Positions 44,533 to 52,896 of a DNA stretch of 64,000 bases are shown here, one piece after another (the stretch's first letter is position 1; each line of letters starts with the position of its first letter). Source of the DNA: JAGOEY01 sp017997515 (lineage in GTDB: Bacteria > Pseudomonadota > Gammaproteobacteria > Burkholderiales > Burkholderiaceae_C); the NCBI GenBank assembly GCA_026314275.1, contig CP111109.1, forward strand, positions 3,782,001-3,846,000. Reading direction: 5' to 3'. Position numbers and translations under genes: made by a program. The notes beneath the pieces are model-generated. The model did no database searches. It was not told the DNA's origin and saw only the letters and a program-made list of their open reading frames with translations.

Positions 44533-45273
44533 CGGGTTGTGGACGGTACACCACACGTCTGATCCGTCGTTGCCATAAATCTGCGTCACCCCCAATGCCT
44601 GCAGTCGGCGACGCGCCAAACCTGGCAGGTTGGCCCACCACTTGCCGGGTGCGCTGGCACGGAACAGTGCTGCGGAATCCGGGTCCGTCTGCACAAAAGC
44701 CGCCTTGACCTCATCGCCCACTTCAAACGCATCGGGCCCGATGCAGGGCCCCAGCCATGCTACGGTATTAATAGCATTCTGCGCACAACCAGCGTGCGCT
44801 AGAGCACTAAAACGCTGATAAACAGACTCTAAAACACCCTGCCCGGCCTCACCGGCCAGACCACGCCAACCCGCATGGGCGGCCGCCACCACGGTGCCCA
44901 CCGTGTTGGCCAGCAGCACTGGCAGACAGTCGGCCACCATGACGGTACATGCCACGCCCGTCGCGGTTGTCACACAGGCATCCGCCACGATGGCAGCGTC
45001 TCCCGCACCAGGCAGTTCGGCCACACCAACGCCATGCACCTGCTGCATAAAAACGGGCTGCACCCCCAGTGCTTCTGCCAGCACGGCGCGATTGGCCTGA
45101 ACGGCGGCAGGCACGTCGGCCACATGGTCACCCAGGTTCAGGCTGCCCCATGGGCCCGTGCTGGTGCCACCCTCACGGCTGGTGCACACCGCACGCACAT
45201 GGCTGGGCACCGGCCAGTCGGGCACGAGCCAGCTGGCAGGCCACGCAGACTTGGCCAACTCCATGGTTGTCAT
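44449..45273 (-). CDS. pgeF: PgeF/YfiH-type laccase-domain protein (purine nucleoside phosphorylase-like)
   Basis: A multicopper-polyphenol-oxidase-fold protein. E. coli YfiH is reported to edit peptidoglycan precursors, and relatives cleave purine nucleosides. Metal ligands are visible in Q-Q-V-H-G, A-D-C-L-P-V-L, A-A-A-H-A-G-W-R-G-L and G-P-C-I-G-P. The ATG at 45273 overlaps the stop of the upstream isomerase gene (ATGA). The 3' 84 bases overlap a convergent small gene. A dispersed repeat copy lies inside (44758-44813) and encodes the A-L-A-H-A-G-C-A-Q-N-A-I-N stretch before the G-P-C motif. Confidence 0.88.
   Translation of the reverse strand: MTTMELAKSAWPASWLVPDWPVPSHVRAVCTSREGGTSTGPWGSLNLGDHVADVPAAVQANRAVLAEALGVQPVFMQQVHGVGVAELPGAGDAAIVADACVTTATGVACTVMVADCLPVLLANTVGTVVAAAHAGWRGLAGEAGQGVLESVYQRFSALAHAGCAQNAINTVAWLGPCIGPDAFEVGDEVKAAFVQTDPDSAALFRASAPGKWWANLPGLARRRLQALGVTQIYGNDGSDVWCTVHNPSRFFSYRRDQLTLGGSGRFAACVWIDG
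44758..44813. repeat. Dispersed repeat, copy 9 (inside pgeF)
   Basis: TGCTACGGTATTAATAGCAT, TTCTGCGC, loop, GTGCGCTAGAGCACTAAAAC. A clear family member read in frame. Confidence 0.65.
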
Positions 45274-45935
45274 GGCGCGGCGTCCGGGCAACGGGACGGG
45301 TGGGCATTCTGAAAAGCGGCCAGCTGCATACACGCATCAAATGCGGCCATGGTGTGGGGCAACCCGTCCAGCTGGGTGCCAAAACGCTGGGCGTTGAAGA
45401 TCTGGGGCACCAGGCAACAGTCGGCCAAGGTGGGTGTTGCGCCATGGCAGTACACCGACGGCGGCAAACCTGCTGCCTGCCTGCGGGCGGCGTGGCTGGC
45501 CAACTGCCGCTCGAAGGCCTCCAGCCCGGAGCGCACCCAGTGGTGGTACCAGGCCATCTTCGTGTCTTCATCCACCTTGATTTCTTTCACCAGATAGGAC
45601 AATACACGCAGGTTGTTCAGGGGGTGGATCTCGCAGGCGATGGACTGCGCCAGCGCACGTACATGGGCACGGTCCACGGCGCTCTCGGGCAGCAGGGCTG
45701 GTGTGGGACAGGTCTCTTCGAGGTATTCGATGATGGCCATGGACTGGGTCAGAATGTCACCGCCTACCTCCAGCACTGGAACCAGCCCATCGGGCGACAG
45801 GGCGGTATGCTCGGGCAACAGTTGCTCGCGCCGCACCAGGTGCACGGGGATGTAATCCGGCTCCAGCCCCTTGAGCTGCAGCGCAATACGCACCCGGTAG
45901 GACGCGGACGAGCGAAAGTAGCTGTAGAGTTTCAT
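45270..45935 (-). CDS. Zeta-class GST: maleylacetoacetate/maleylpyruvate isomerase
   Basis: A 221-residue glutathione-dependent cis-trans isomerase. The zeta-class motif S-S-A-S-Y-R-V-R-I-A-L is near residue 9, then Q-S-M-A-I-I-E-Y-L-E-E. It acts in tyrosine (homogentisate) or gentisate breakdown. A FAH-family hydrolase lies about 500 bases away, divergent. In the nag-type gentisate route, zeta isomerase (NagL) and fumarylpyruvate hydrolase (NagK) form such a pair. No ring-cleavage dioxygenase of either pathway is in the window, so MaiA and NagL cannot be separated. Confidence 0.88.
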   Translation of the reverse strand: MKLYSYFRSSASYRVRIALQLKGLEPDYIPVHLVRREQLLPEHTALSPDGLVPVLEVGGDILTQSMAIIEYLEETCPTPALLPESAVDRAHVRALAQSIACEIHPLNNLRVLSYLVKEIKVDEDTKMAWYHHWVRSGLEAFERQLASHAARRQAAGLPPSVYCHGATPTLADCCLVPQIFNAQRFGTQLDGLPHTMAAFDACMQLAAFQNAHPSRCPDAAP

Positions 45936-46023
45936 GCCTGCAGCATACCGAAACGTGCAGTCGTTTTCGTTTGTCCAGCGCGCACCTTATTCGCCTTCTT
46001 ATTCTTTTTTGACTGACCCAACC

Positions 46024-46326
46024 ATGATTCTCGAACTTGCCGATATCCGCATCCACCCCGGCCAACAGGCAGCTTTTGACGAGGCTATACAGCGCGGTCT
46101 GCGCACGGTGATCAGCCAGGCCCAGGGCTGCCGGGGCTTCAAGGTCAACAAAGGTATCGAGTCCCCCGAGCGCTACATCCTGCAGATTTTCTGGGACACC
46201 CTCGAAAACCACACCGTGGACTTTCGTGAGTCCGCCCTGTTCACCGAATGGCGCGCCATTGTGGGCCCCTTCTTCGCCAGCCCACCGGTGGTGGAGCATT
46301 TCGACCTGCTGACCAAATCGCAGTAA
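46024..46326 (+). CDS. Antibiotic biosynthesis monooxygenase (ABM) domain protein
   Basis: A 100-residue dimeric alpha-beta barrel protein: I-R-I-H-P-G-Q-Q-A-A-F at the N-terminus, G-C-R-G-F-K-V-N-K, then I-L-Q-I-F-W-D and F-R-E-S-A-L-F-T-E-W. Relatives include cofactor-free monooxygenases and heme-degrading or stress proteins; no specific role can be claimed. The start is the ATG at 46024. It leads a plus-strand run with the FAH-family hydrolase and NUDIX genes. Confidence 0.85.
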   Translation: MILELADIRIHPGQQAAFDEAIQRGLRTVISQAQGCRGFKVNKGIESPERYILQIFWDTLENHTVDFRESALFTEWRAIVGPFFASPPVVEHFDLLTKSQ

Positions 46327-46450
46327 CTCCCACACCGCACCGGGGCAGATACCACGGCCCACTCCGCAGGGTCTGCTGACCGCTCGTGTGCGGTATCAGA
46401 TCAGATATGCTGCAACGCACAACCCTCATTCTTCGGTAGAAAAGACACCC

Positions 46451-47146
46451 ATGTCCTACGTTATTGCCCCCCCTGCAGTCAGCTCCGTACCCGTTGTCGG
46501 CTCCACCGACCTGTTTCCGGTTCACCGCATCTACTGCGTGGGCCGCAACTACGAAGAACACGCCAAAGAGATGGGGTTTACAGGCCGTGAGCCGCCGTTT
46601 TTCTTCATGAAGCCCGCGGACGCCATCCTTGCCGTGCAACAAGGGGACACCGGCAACATGCCCTACCCCACCCTGACAAGCAACCTGCACCACGAAATTG
46701 AGCTGGTCGTGGCCATTGGCAAAGGTGGCAAGAACATCCCTGCAGCCCAGGCTGCGCAGCACATCTACGGTTATGCCGTCGGCCTGGACATGACCCGGCG
46801 CGACCTGCAAAACGAGATGAAGAAGCAGGGTCGCCCCTGGTGTATCGGCAAAGGTTTTGACCACAGCGCCCCTATTGGCCCCATCACGCCAGCAGCCCAG
46901 GCGGGTGACGTCGAAAACGCAGCCATCTGGGTGCAGGTGAACGGGGTGGACCGCCAGCGCAGCACGGTGTCACAGCTGATCTGGAACATCGCAGAAACCA
47001 TTGAACACCTCTCAGCCGCGTGGGAGCTGCAGCCCGGCGACCTGGTCTACACTGGCACCCCGGCAGGCGTGGCCGCAGTGGGCAGTGGTGATGTTCTGGA
47101 AGGTGGAGTGGAAGGTTTGGGCACCCTGCGTATTCGCATGGACTGA
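46451..47146 (+). CDS. FAH-family hydrolase, probable fumarylpyruvate hydrolase
   Basis: A 231-residue fumarylacetoacetase-like enzyme. H-R-I-Y-C-V-G-R-N-Y-E-E-H-A is the N-terminal signature, K-P-A-D-A follows, the acidic metal ligands lie in H-H-E-I-E-L-V and A-V-G-L-D-M-T-R-R-D, and G-D-L-V-Y-T-G-T-P-A-G-V is at the C-terminus. Length and sequence style fit NagK-type fumarylpyruvate hydrolases rather than the ~420-residue fumarylacetoacetase. The divergent zeta-GST supports a gentisate-type step. The ATG at 46451 is preceded by a weak ribosome site. Confidence 0.87.
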   Translation: MSYVIAPPAVSSVPVVGSTDLFPVHRIYCVGRNYEEHAKEMGFTGREPPFFFMKPADAILAVQQGDTGNMPYPTLTSNLHHEIELVVAIGKGGKNIPAAQAAQHIYGYAVGLDMTRRDLQNEMKKQGRPWCIGKGFDHSAPIGPITPAAQAGDVENAAIWVQVNGVDRQRSTVSQLIWNIAETIEHLSAAWELQPGDLVYTGTPAGVAAVGSGDVLEGGVEGLGTLRIRMD

Positions 47147-47169
47147 AGTGGCCCGCACCGCAGCCACCC

Positions 47170-47721
47170 ATGTTCCATCACAGCCCCATCCAACATTGCA
47201 AAAACTGCGGCACCGCCGTGGTGTACCGCATCCCTGACGACGGTGACACCCGCGAACGTGCGGTCTGCCCCGCCTGCAACACCATCCACTACGAGAACCC
47301 ACTCAATGTGGTGGGCACCGTGCCCCATTGGGGCGACCAGGTGCTGCTGTGCAAACGCAACATCGAACCCCGCTGGGGCAAATGGACACTTCCCGCCGGG
47401 TTCATGGAGTTACACGAGACCACCGCCCAAGGTGCGGCCCGCGAAACCGACGAAGAGGCGGGTGCGCAGTACGAAATGGAAGGCCTGTTCAGCATCCTGA
47501 ACGTGGTGCGGGTTGGGCAGGTGCATTTTTTTTACCGGGCCCGGCTGCTGAGCACCGTGTTCAACCCAGGGCACGAAACCATTGAGGCCCGCTTGTTCAC
47601 CGAAGCGGAAATCCCGTGGGACGAGATTGCGTTCCGTACGGTCAAGGAAACCCTGGAACATTATTTCGACGACCGCCGCAAGGGGCAGTTCAGCATCCAC
47701 CAGGTGGACATTGCCCCCTGA
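47170..47721 (+). CDS. NUDIX hydrolase with N-terminal zinc ribbon
   Basis: A 183-residue pyrophosphohydrolase. The zinc ribbon C-K-N-C-G...C-P-A-C is at residues ~11-36. The NUDIX box G-F-M-E-L-H-E-x7-R-E-T-D-E-E-A-G-A fits the consensus exactly. This layout resembles the C-terminal half of NudC (NAD pyrophosphatase/deNADding), but the N-terminal NudC domain is absent. The substrate is unknown. It lies 24 bases after the FAH-family gene, probably co-transcribed. Confidence 0.9.
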   Translation: MFHHSPIQHCKNCGTAVVYRIPDDGDTRERAVCPACNTIHYENPLNVVGTVPHWGDQVLLCKRNIEPRWGKWTLPAGFMELHETTAQGAARETDEEAGAQYEMEGLFSILNVVRVGQVHFFYRARLLSTVFNPGHETIEARLFTEAEIPWDEIAFRTVKETLEHYFDDRRKGQFSIHQVDIAP

Positions 47722-47773
47722 AGTTTGTCACGCCGTCTTGCTCAGATGATCCACACCCGTTGCCACCTGCACC

Positions 47774-48430
47774 ATGCCTGTATCCACCCTCAACGTTGAT
47801 TCTTTCGTCAGTTTCACCCTGGCGATTTTGTTGCTGTTTGTGGGCAAAGAGCTCACACAGCGGTTTGCGGGACTGCGCAGCTACAGCATTCCGGAACCAG
47901 TCGTGGGCGGTTTTCTGTGCACGGTGGTGATCGGGCTGGTGTACTGGCTGGGCAATGTCAAAATCATTTTTGACCTGCACATACGGGATCTGCTGCTGCT
48001 GTATTTTTTTGCCGGTATCGGGCTGAAATCCGAGGTGAGCACGCTGCTCAAGGGTGGGCGTCCGCTGATGGTGCTGCTGGCTTTGTCCGCCACCTTCATC
48101 GTGCTGCAGAACATGCTTGGCATGGGGGTTGCCAATATTTTTGGACTCGACCCCCGGGCGGGTTTACTGGTCGGCTCCGTGTCGCTGGTCGGGGGTATCG
48201 GTACCACGCTGGCATGGGTGCCTGATTTCGTCGAGCGGCTGGGTATCCACAACGCACTGGAGATTGGCACTGCGGGCAGCATGCTCGGGCTCATCATTGC
48301 CTGCATCATTGGGGGGGCCATTGCCAGCTACCTCATGCGGGAACACAAACTCACGCCGTCCCATGACACCCGGCTGGACATTGGTGTGGCGCACAACGCC
48401 GACAGCAGCGAAAACAAAGCGGTGCATTGA
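47774..48430 (+). pseudogene. gltS: Sodium/glutamate symporter GltS, truncated after N-terminal half
   Basis: GltS imports glutamate with Na+. The first ~200 residues match: S-I-P-E-P-V-V-G-G-F near residue 39, F-F-A-G-I-G-L-K-S-E, then V-G-G-I-G-T-T-L-A-W and A-S-Y-L-M-R-E-H-K-L. The family length is about 400 residues with two inverted halves; this one stops at 218, ending in an unrelated-looking D-S-S-E-N-K-A-V-H. The break point coincides with the left edge of the accessory segment. A second, diverged gltS piece beginning at the equivalent of residue ~105 lies at the very end of the window. Confidence 0.85.
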
Positions 48431-48730
48431 TACCTGTTGGGCTTCGCGTGGCTCAACCCAACCTACCGCGGTAATTCGTGGATGCAGGATGGGCAGTAAG
48501 CCGGTACAGGGAAGTTGGCCTTGGCGGGCTGTCGCTACGCGCCGAGGCCACCCTCCACGCGCGCTGCCCGCAACATTCAACTGGCCCCGGCCAGTGCGCG
48601 AACATAGCATGCAGGCGTTCCGCTGAACCCTTGAAGTGCCGGGGGTTACTCAGATACCCGCTGTGGCCAGCGCCTGGCGCAATATCCTCCTGCATGACGC
48701 AGGTTTGTGATTGCCCGGCTGGCTGCAAGG
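48431..48730. other. 300-base intergenic region at the left edge of the accessory segment
   Basis: Just after the truncated gltS there is an imperfect hairpin (GTTGGGCTTCGCGTGGCTCA then ACCCAAC), a motif often seen at junctions and REP-like elements. The rest shows no open frame with start signals or family likeness. It is the candidate left boundary of the imported segment. Confidence 0.5.
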
Positions 48731-49885
48731 CTATTGCAGGACGAGGTTGTAGTTCTCCCGCTTCATCTGCCGGGCCAGCTGCAAGGCCATGACCGGCTCA
48801 CCGCCGGTACGCTTGAGCAGTTCGGCTACACGCTGCTGCGCCGCACCGGACAGACCGTTGGCCGCTGCCTGGGCTTTGGCGAACAGCCACAGACCGTGTG
48901 GCGCACTGGCGCGCTGGATTTTGCAGCCACGCCACTGATACTCGACCATGCCGACGGTGGGATGAATCTTGCGCTCCTGGGCTATATGCGTCGGAGTGCC
49001 TGCAGGCAGTCCCTGGCTCCAGGCATTGAATGCCCCGGCATCCGCCGCCAGCAGAGTGCCCCAGTCCTTGAACAGCAGCGCCAGAACCGGCTCCAGGGTG
49101 GCCGGAAGCGCATCGTCGGGCAGCCAGGCTTCAGCACGGTCGGGAAACTCGACATCGCCGATACCGGCAAGGTTCATGCGTTCGGTCCAGCGGAAGACAT
49201 TCGGTGCACGATTTTTCATCAGCGCGGACGGGTAGGGGTCGCGGCCGAGGTGAGCAAACAGCGGGGCCATAAAGCCGAAGTCGGCAATGCTCGGGTGACC
49301 ACCGAGCAGGTACGGATGGCTGAGAAAGTGAATGTCCAGCGCATCCAGCAGCGCCTCATAGGCGGCCTCATGTGCCGGGATGCTTTGCGGAGTCACACCG
49401 AGGAAAGGCAGAAAGGAATTGAAGTAGCTCATCATCTGCGCGCCTGCAGCCAGACGCTCATCACGGTTGTTACCGGCGTGCACGCTGCGGCCGAATTCGG
49501 CGCGCAGGAATTGTTCCTGCTCGGCGCGGTAGGACCAGCGATAGTGCATGGCGGCGGCCAGCAGGCCCTCGGAACCAAAGCCGTCCAGCAGCAGTGCGGT
49601 TACCCGCTGAACCGGCGAGGTCGGCAGCATCGGGCGTGCGGGAAAGGCTTGCTCCAGATGGTCGATCATGTCGCTGGTATCCTGCACGATGGTGCCATCG
49701 GCCAGCTCCAGAATGGGTACTACCACGGCACCAACCACCGGTACGACTCGCTGCTGAAACGCCGGCTCAGCCGGCATGCGCTCGCGGAAGCTGATGCCTT
49801 TCTTGATCAGATACGAGCGAATCTTGCCGGTATACAGGGAGTGCGGCGTGCCCCACAGGGTGATGCATTGCTGGGAATCGGTCAT
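48731..49885 (-). CDS. GST-like protein, two-domain, 384 residues
   Basis: The N-terminal glutathione S-transferase fold is seen in I-T-L-W-G-T-P-H-S-L-Y-T-G-K-I-R-S-Y-L and V-P-I-L-E-L-A-D-G-T-I-V-Q-D-T-S-D-M-I-D-H-L. The helical C-terminal domain contains G-G-H-P-S-I-A-D-F-G-F. Residues beyond ~230 form an extra helical region, making it longer than typical GSTs (~210). Activity is unknown. It stands alone at the left of the accessory segment. An IS91-type end lies only 38 bases upstream of its start, so its original promoter may be displaced. Confidence 0.8.
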   Translation of the reverse strand: MTDSQQCITLWGTPHSLYTGKIRSYLIKKGISFRERMPAEPAFQQRVVPVVGAVVVPILELADGTIVQDTSDMIDHLEQAFPARPMLPTSPVQRVTALLLDGFGSEGLLAAAMHYRWSYRAEQEQFLRAEFGRSVHAGNNRDERLAAGAQMMSYFNSFLPFLGVTPQSIPAHEAAYEALLDALDIHFLSHPYLLGGHPSIADFGFMAPLFAHLGRDPYPSALMKNRAPNVFRWTERMNLAGIGDVEFPDRAEAWLPDDALPATLEPVLALLFKDWGTLLAADAGAFNAWSQGLPAGTPTHIAQERKIHPTVGMVEYQWRGCKIQRASAPHGLWLFAKAQAAANGLSGAAQQRVAELLKRTGGEPVMALQLARQMKRENYNLVLQ

Positions 49886-49923
49886 GGCAGGTGTTCTCGG
49901 GTCGAGGTGGGAAGCTCAAGGCT

Positions 49924-50188
49924 ACGGATAGGCGTTTTAACCGCATGAGGCCAAGTATCGCACCGCGGAAGCGCCATCAAGCCGGCTGAGACACTCGATT
50001 TTCCCGCCCAGGTGTCAGGTTCACCACCAGGGTTTGGCGTTCAGGAGAGTGATTTGCGGCGCTCGGCGTGTACCGGGCGCAGAGCCAGTTCGCGGCAAGT
50101 CAAAATCGCCGCTTTGTTCATTCACCAACTGATGCGCTGATCGACCTCAAAGTCCGGTGCCGGTTGCGCCGCTAGGCCCCAGTCTGCT
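49924..50188 (-). mobile_element. IS91-family terminal fragment, copy A
   Basis: 265 bases nearly identical to the left ends of the two transposase-bearing copies (51211 and 61593), starting ACGGATAGGCG. As in those, a stop codon lies 198 bases in, and about 20 transposase codons follow. Homology then ends abruptly inside the integron integrase frame. It is a solo transposase-3'-side end, the position where IS91 elements carry oriIS. Confidence 0.85.
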
Positions 50189-50499
50189 ACACCCAGCACC
50201 TGCTTGTACAAATACAGAATCGCCGCCTTGGCTTGGTTCTGGGTCGATGCAGACACTTGGCGCTGCACCGCCAAATGTGTCAAAAAAGCCTCCACCTCCA
50301 CCGCACCCATCTCTTGTGGATGCCGCTTGCCGTGAAACAGGATAAAGCGCCGCACCCAATCGACATAAGCCGTTTCGGTGCGAATGCTGTAATGGCGCGT
50401 GCGCAGATGGTCACGCAAACGATCCAAAAGTTTGGGCGCTGGGGCGCCGCCCGGACCGGCAGACGCGGTGAGTGCAGCACGATCGGAAGACGATTTCAT
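50122..50499 (-). pseudogene. intI: Integron integrase IntI, N-terminal fragment fused to IS91 transposase tail
   Basis: Residues ~23-104 match the SAM-like core-binding domain of integron integrases (L-R-T-R-H-Y-S-I-R-T-E-T-A-Y-V, F-H-G-K-R-H-P, V-E-A-F-L-T-H-L-A). The IntI1 sequence I remember is very close over this range. The catalytic domain with the R-H-R-Y residues is missing. The last ~20 residues (L-A-A-Q-P-A-P-D-F-E-V-D-Q-R-I-S-W) are the C-terminus of the neighbouring IS91 transposase. The fusion is in frame but cannot recombine DNA. Orientation is as expected, away from the attI site and cassette on its right. Confidence 0.9.
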
Positions 50500-50589
50500 C
50501 CGGAAAATTTTAGGTTTGCCTAAACGGCATCACCTGGGTACTATCCCTATGTACCAATGGATACATCTTGTTTTGGCAGACCAACTTGC

Positions 50590-50621
50590 TTACGATGGCT
50601 GTCGTCTAAATCTAGTTAGGC
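50590..50621 (+). other. attI-like integron recombination site
   Basis: About 90-120 bases upstream of the intI start, TACGATGGCTGTCGTCTAAA then TCTAGTTAGGC. It aligns with the end of attI1 as I know it (GGCAGTCGCCCTAAAACAAA-GTTAGGC), including the core GTTAGGC at 50615-50621. Cassette integration occurs after the G of the core. Confidence 0.75.
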
Positions 50622-51157
50622 TTTTGGGCGGTGCGAATCTTGCTGCCCAAAAGCTTGCATTTGTGGAGCAAAAAATGAGCACTCACCGCGTGTATAAGTC
50701 CCATGAATTCATGCAGCCAGCCGAGAAAGAACCTATACGGTCTGTTGTTGTTGAATCTTCGCATTCAGTTATCGTGGCTTGGCATGTGGAGCCCGGCCAA
50801 ACTATTGCGCCACATATTCACCCCGACGGACAAGATACATGGACCATCCTTTCAGGGGAAGGACAATATCAAATTGACGAGCAAGGCAACACCGTTGCAA
50901 TTGTTCCGGGGGATATCGTAGTTGCAAACAAAGGGCAGGTGCACGGTGTTCTTTGCACCAGCGTTGGCCCACTTCGGTTTATTTCAGTGGTTGCGCCTTT
51001 GGATGCTGGTTATGAACCGCTATCAGCAAAAACATAGGGAATATCAAGTGCAACAAGCTGCCTCCGCTCCCCAGCCTAACTGTTTGGTCAAGCTGACGCC
51101 AACAGGCTCCGCCTGTTGGTACCCTCCGCTTCGCTCCGGCGCAGCTTACCGCGGGCG
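50616..51157 (+). mobile_element. Integron gene cassette (cupin gene + attC)
   Basis: A 542-base unit running from the first TT of the attI core to the G of the attC core. It holds one gene close to its 5' end and one attC site at its 3' end. Its base composition is visibly richer in A and T than the surroundings, as is usual for cassettes. Confidence 0.75.
50675..51037 (+). CDS. Cassette-borne small cupin-domain protein
   Basis: A 120-residue single-domain cupin. Motif 1 is P-G-Q-T-I-A-P-H-I-H-P-D-G-Q-D-T-W (two His, with the usual Glu replaced by a nearby Asp/Gln), then G-E-G-Q-Y-Q-I-D. Motif 2 is P-G-D-I-V-V-A-N-K-G-Q-V-H-G-V with a third His. The start is the ATG at 50675 with GGAG seven bases upstream; longer in-frame reading crosses the attI site and is rejected. 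It sits alone in the cassette, probably expressed from a promoter in or near intI/attI. The function is unknown; metal-dependent isomerase, dioxygenase or sensor are all possible. Confidence 0.85.
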   Translation: MSTHRVYKSHEFMQPAEKEPIRSVVVESSHSVIVAWHVEPGQTIAPHIHPDGQDTWTILSGEGQYQIDEQGNTVAIVPGDIVVANKGQVHGVLCTSVGPLRFISVVAPLDAGYEPLSAKT

Positions 51158-51163
51158 TTAGCT
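51074..51163 (+). other. attC (59-base-element) recombination site
   Basis: A 90-base site beginning GCCTAAC (51074) and ending GCGTTAGCT (core 51157-51163). The inner arms GGTCAAGCTGACGCC and GGCG-CAGCTTACC are complementary with one extra unpaired base, as required for folded attC. The centre contains the palindrome CCAACAGGC-TCC-GCCTGTTGG. Confidence 0.85.
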
Positions 51164-51180
51164 TTATCTGGAGTCTTTGA

Positions 51181-51210
51181 ATGAATAGCCCGCTTCCAAA
51201 TCAATCAACA
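51181..51210 (+). pseudogene. Start of a second cassette gene, cut off by IS91 copy B
   Basis: Immediately after attC: TGGAG, eight bases, then ATG with ten open codons (M-N-S-P-L-P-N-Q-S-T) before the sequence becomes the IS91 end at 51211. Probably the remnant of cassette 2. Confidence 0.6.
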
Positions 51211-52879
51211 ACGGATAGGCGTTTTAACCGCATGAGGCCAAGTATCGCACCGCGGAAGCGCCATCAAGCCGGCTGAGACACTCGATTTTCCCGCCCAGGT
51301 GTCAGGTTCACCACCAGGGTTTGGCGTTCAGGAGAGTGATTTGCGGCGCTCGGCGTGTACCGGGCGCAGAGCCAGTTCGCGGCAAGTCAAAATCGCCGCT
51401 TTGTTCATTCACCAACTGATGCGCTGATCGACCTCAAAGTCCGGTGCCGGTTGCGCCGCCAGGTCCCAGTCTGCTGGCTCGGTTTGCGCCCCGTCATCCA
51501 TCTGCGCATCACTACAGTCATCCCACAGCGGTGGCCCGCGCGCCGGGGAGATGCGGGGTGGCTCTGAATCTGCCCCGATGTGGTCCAGGATGTGCCGGAT
51601 GTCAGCGCTGTGCGTAATGAACGCGATGATGCGCATATGCCCGCCACACAGCGGACACAAGAGGGGGAACACCTCGTAGATGCGGGCGATCAGCACCGCC
51701 CACAGGTAGTGCGCTGCACGCTTGGGCAGCACCGGCTCGCTCTGGGATGGCAGCGCGCTGCTCATCGGTACCACACCAGGCGCGCACTCCCCCGTGCTGA
51801 TCGACGCGCCCAGCACGGGAGCGGCTTGCGCCGGTGTCGCCAGCGCCGTCACCGCAGCCCTCAGCGGCGAGTTGGGTGCCAGCACACCAAAATAGCGGTG
51901 CCGGTGGGTGCGTGGTGGGGGAACCAGCGCGGCAATGCGGTCGATCAGCTCCAGCGGTGTGAGGTGCAGCTCATCAACCTTGGCACCGCGCTTGTCGCTG
52001 GTGGGCTCGCTGCGCTGTTTGGCACAGCGGTACACCAGTTTGCTTCCCTCTTTGCGTAGGCGCTCCATGGAAAACGGTGGACGCGCGCAATAGCGCAGCA
52101 GCCGCTCCAGCGCAGCGCGGTCGTGGGCTTCGATGCAGACACCGGCGTCCACCGAGAAGCCGCTGTGTTTGTAGCCCAGCATGTCTTTGGCGTCACAGTT
52201 CTCCAGCAGGCCCCGAGCAACGAAGGCGCGCAGGATGCGTTTTTGCAGTGTGGTCTGCACTTGTGCCACGGGTGTCGCATCGATGCCGGTGGCAGGGTGG
52301 AATACGACGCCTGACGCAGAGACTTGCATTGCGGCATCAGCGCTGCCCTCGCCTGCCACCTCCTCAAACACCCCGTCCACCACACAGACGTGGAAGTGGA
52401 CGTGTTCGTTCAGGCTGGAGCCGAACCTGTGGATGAAGGCCACTGCGCCGATGTGCAGGCTTTCCTTGTCTGCATTGGCCGCACCGGGGCTGTGGGTCTG
52501 CAGAGTTTGTGCGATCACCCGCAGAAAGATGCGCAGCACCATGCTCAGCACCGCTCCGTCGCGTTGCATGAAGTACCGCAACCTCTTGGGCACGGAGAGC
52601 ACCCACTGGCGCACCGGCAGGCGGGGGAATACGTGATCGTTCAGGTGCGCTGCTGTCTCCACCATGCGCCGGGTGGTGCACGAGGGGCAGACTCCCCGGC
52701 CTTTGCAGGAGAAGGCTACAAAGTAGTCGTGCCCACAGTCGCCGCAGCGAGCGCGGGCAAAGCCATGGGCAAAGATGCCGCACTCAAGATACTTGGCAAA
52801 CGCTTTGCGCACGAAGGGCTTGGGGGTGTGGTGGTCGCCCTGGCCGTCGAACTGACCCGCGCTGGCCAACTCTAGCCAG
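51211..52879 (-). mobile_element. IS91-family element, copy B, 5'-truncated
   Basis: The left end is shared with copies A and C. The transposase gene occupies most of it. Compared with copy C (61593-63383) the homology stops at 52879, so the transposase N-terminus and the far (terIS-side) end are missing. The cut lies 17 bases from the egtD stop codon. Confidence 0.85.
51409..52879 (-). pseudogene. IS91-family transposase, N-terminus lost
   Basis: An HUH-type rolling-circle transposase. Visible: zinc fingers C-G-D-C-G...C-P-S-C near the start, the HUH histidines in H-V-H-F-H-V, the Y-K-H-S-G-F region, and a C-terminal zinc finger C-P-L-C-G-G-H-M-R. Copy C shows ~34 further N-terminal residues that are missing here. 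The remaining frame is open for ~490 residues, but without the native start. It may still act in trans only if re-initiated at the TTG at 52869. Confidence 0.85.
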
Positions 52880-52896
52880 CAGGGATGGTGTTGGAC

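Noticed and set aside
48707..49948. 413-codon open frame on the plus strand
   Set aside because: Antisense to the GST-like gene, which has clear domain motifs on the minus strand.
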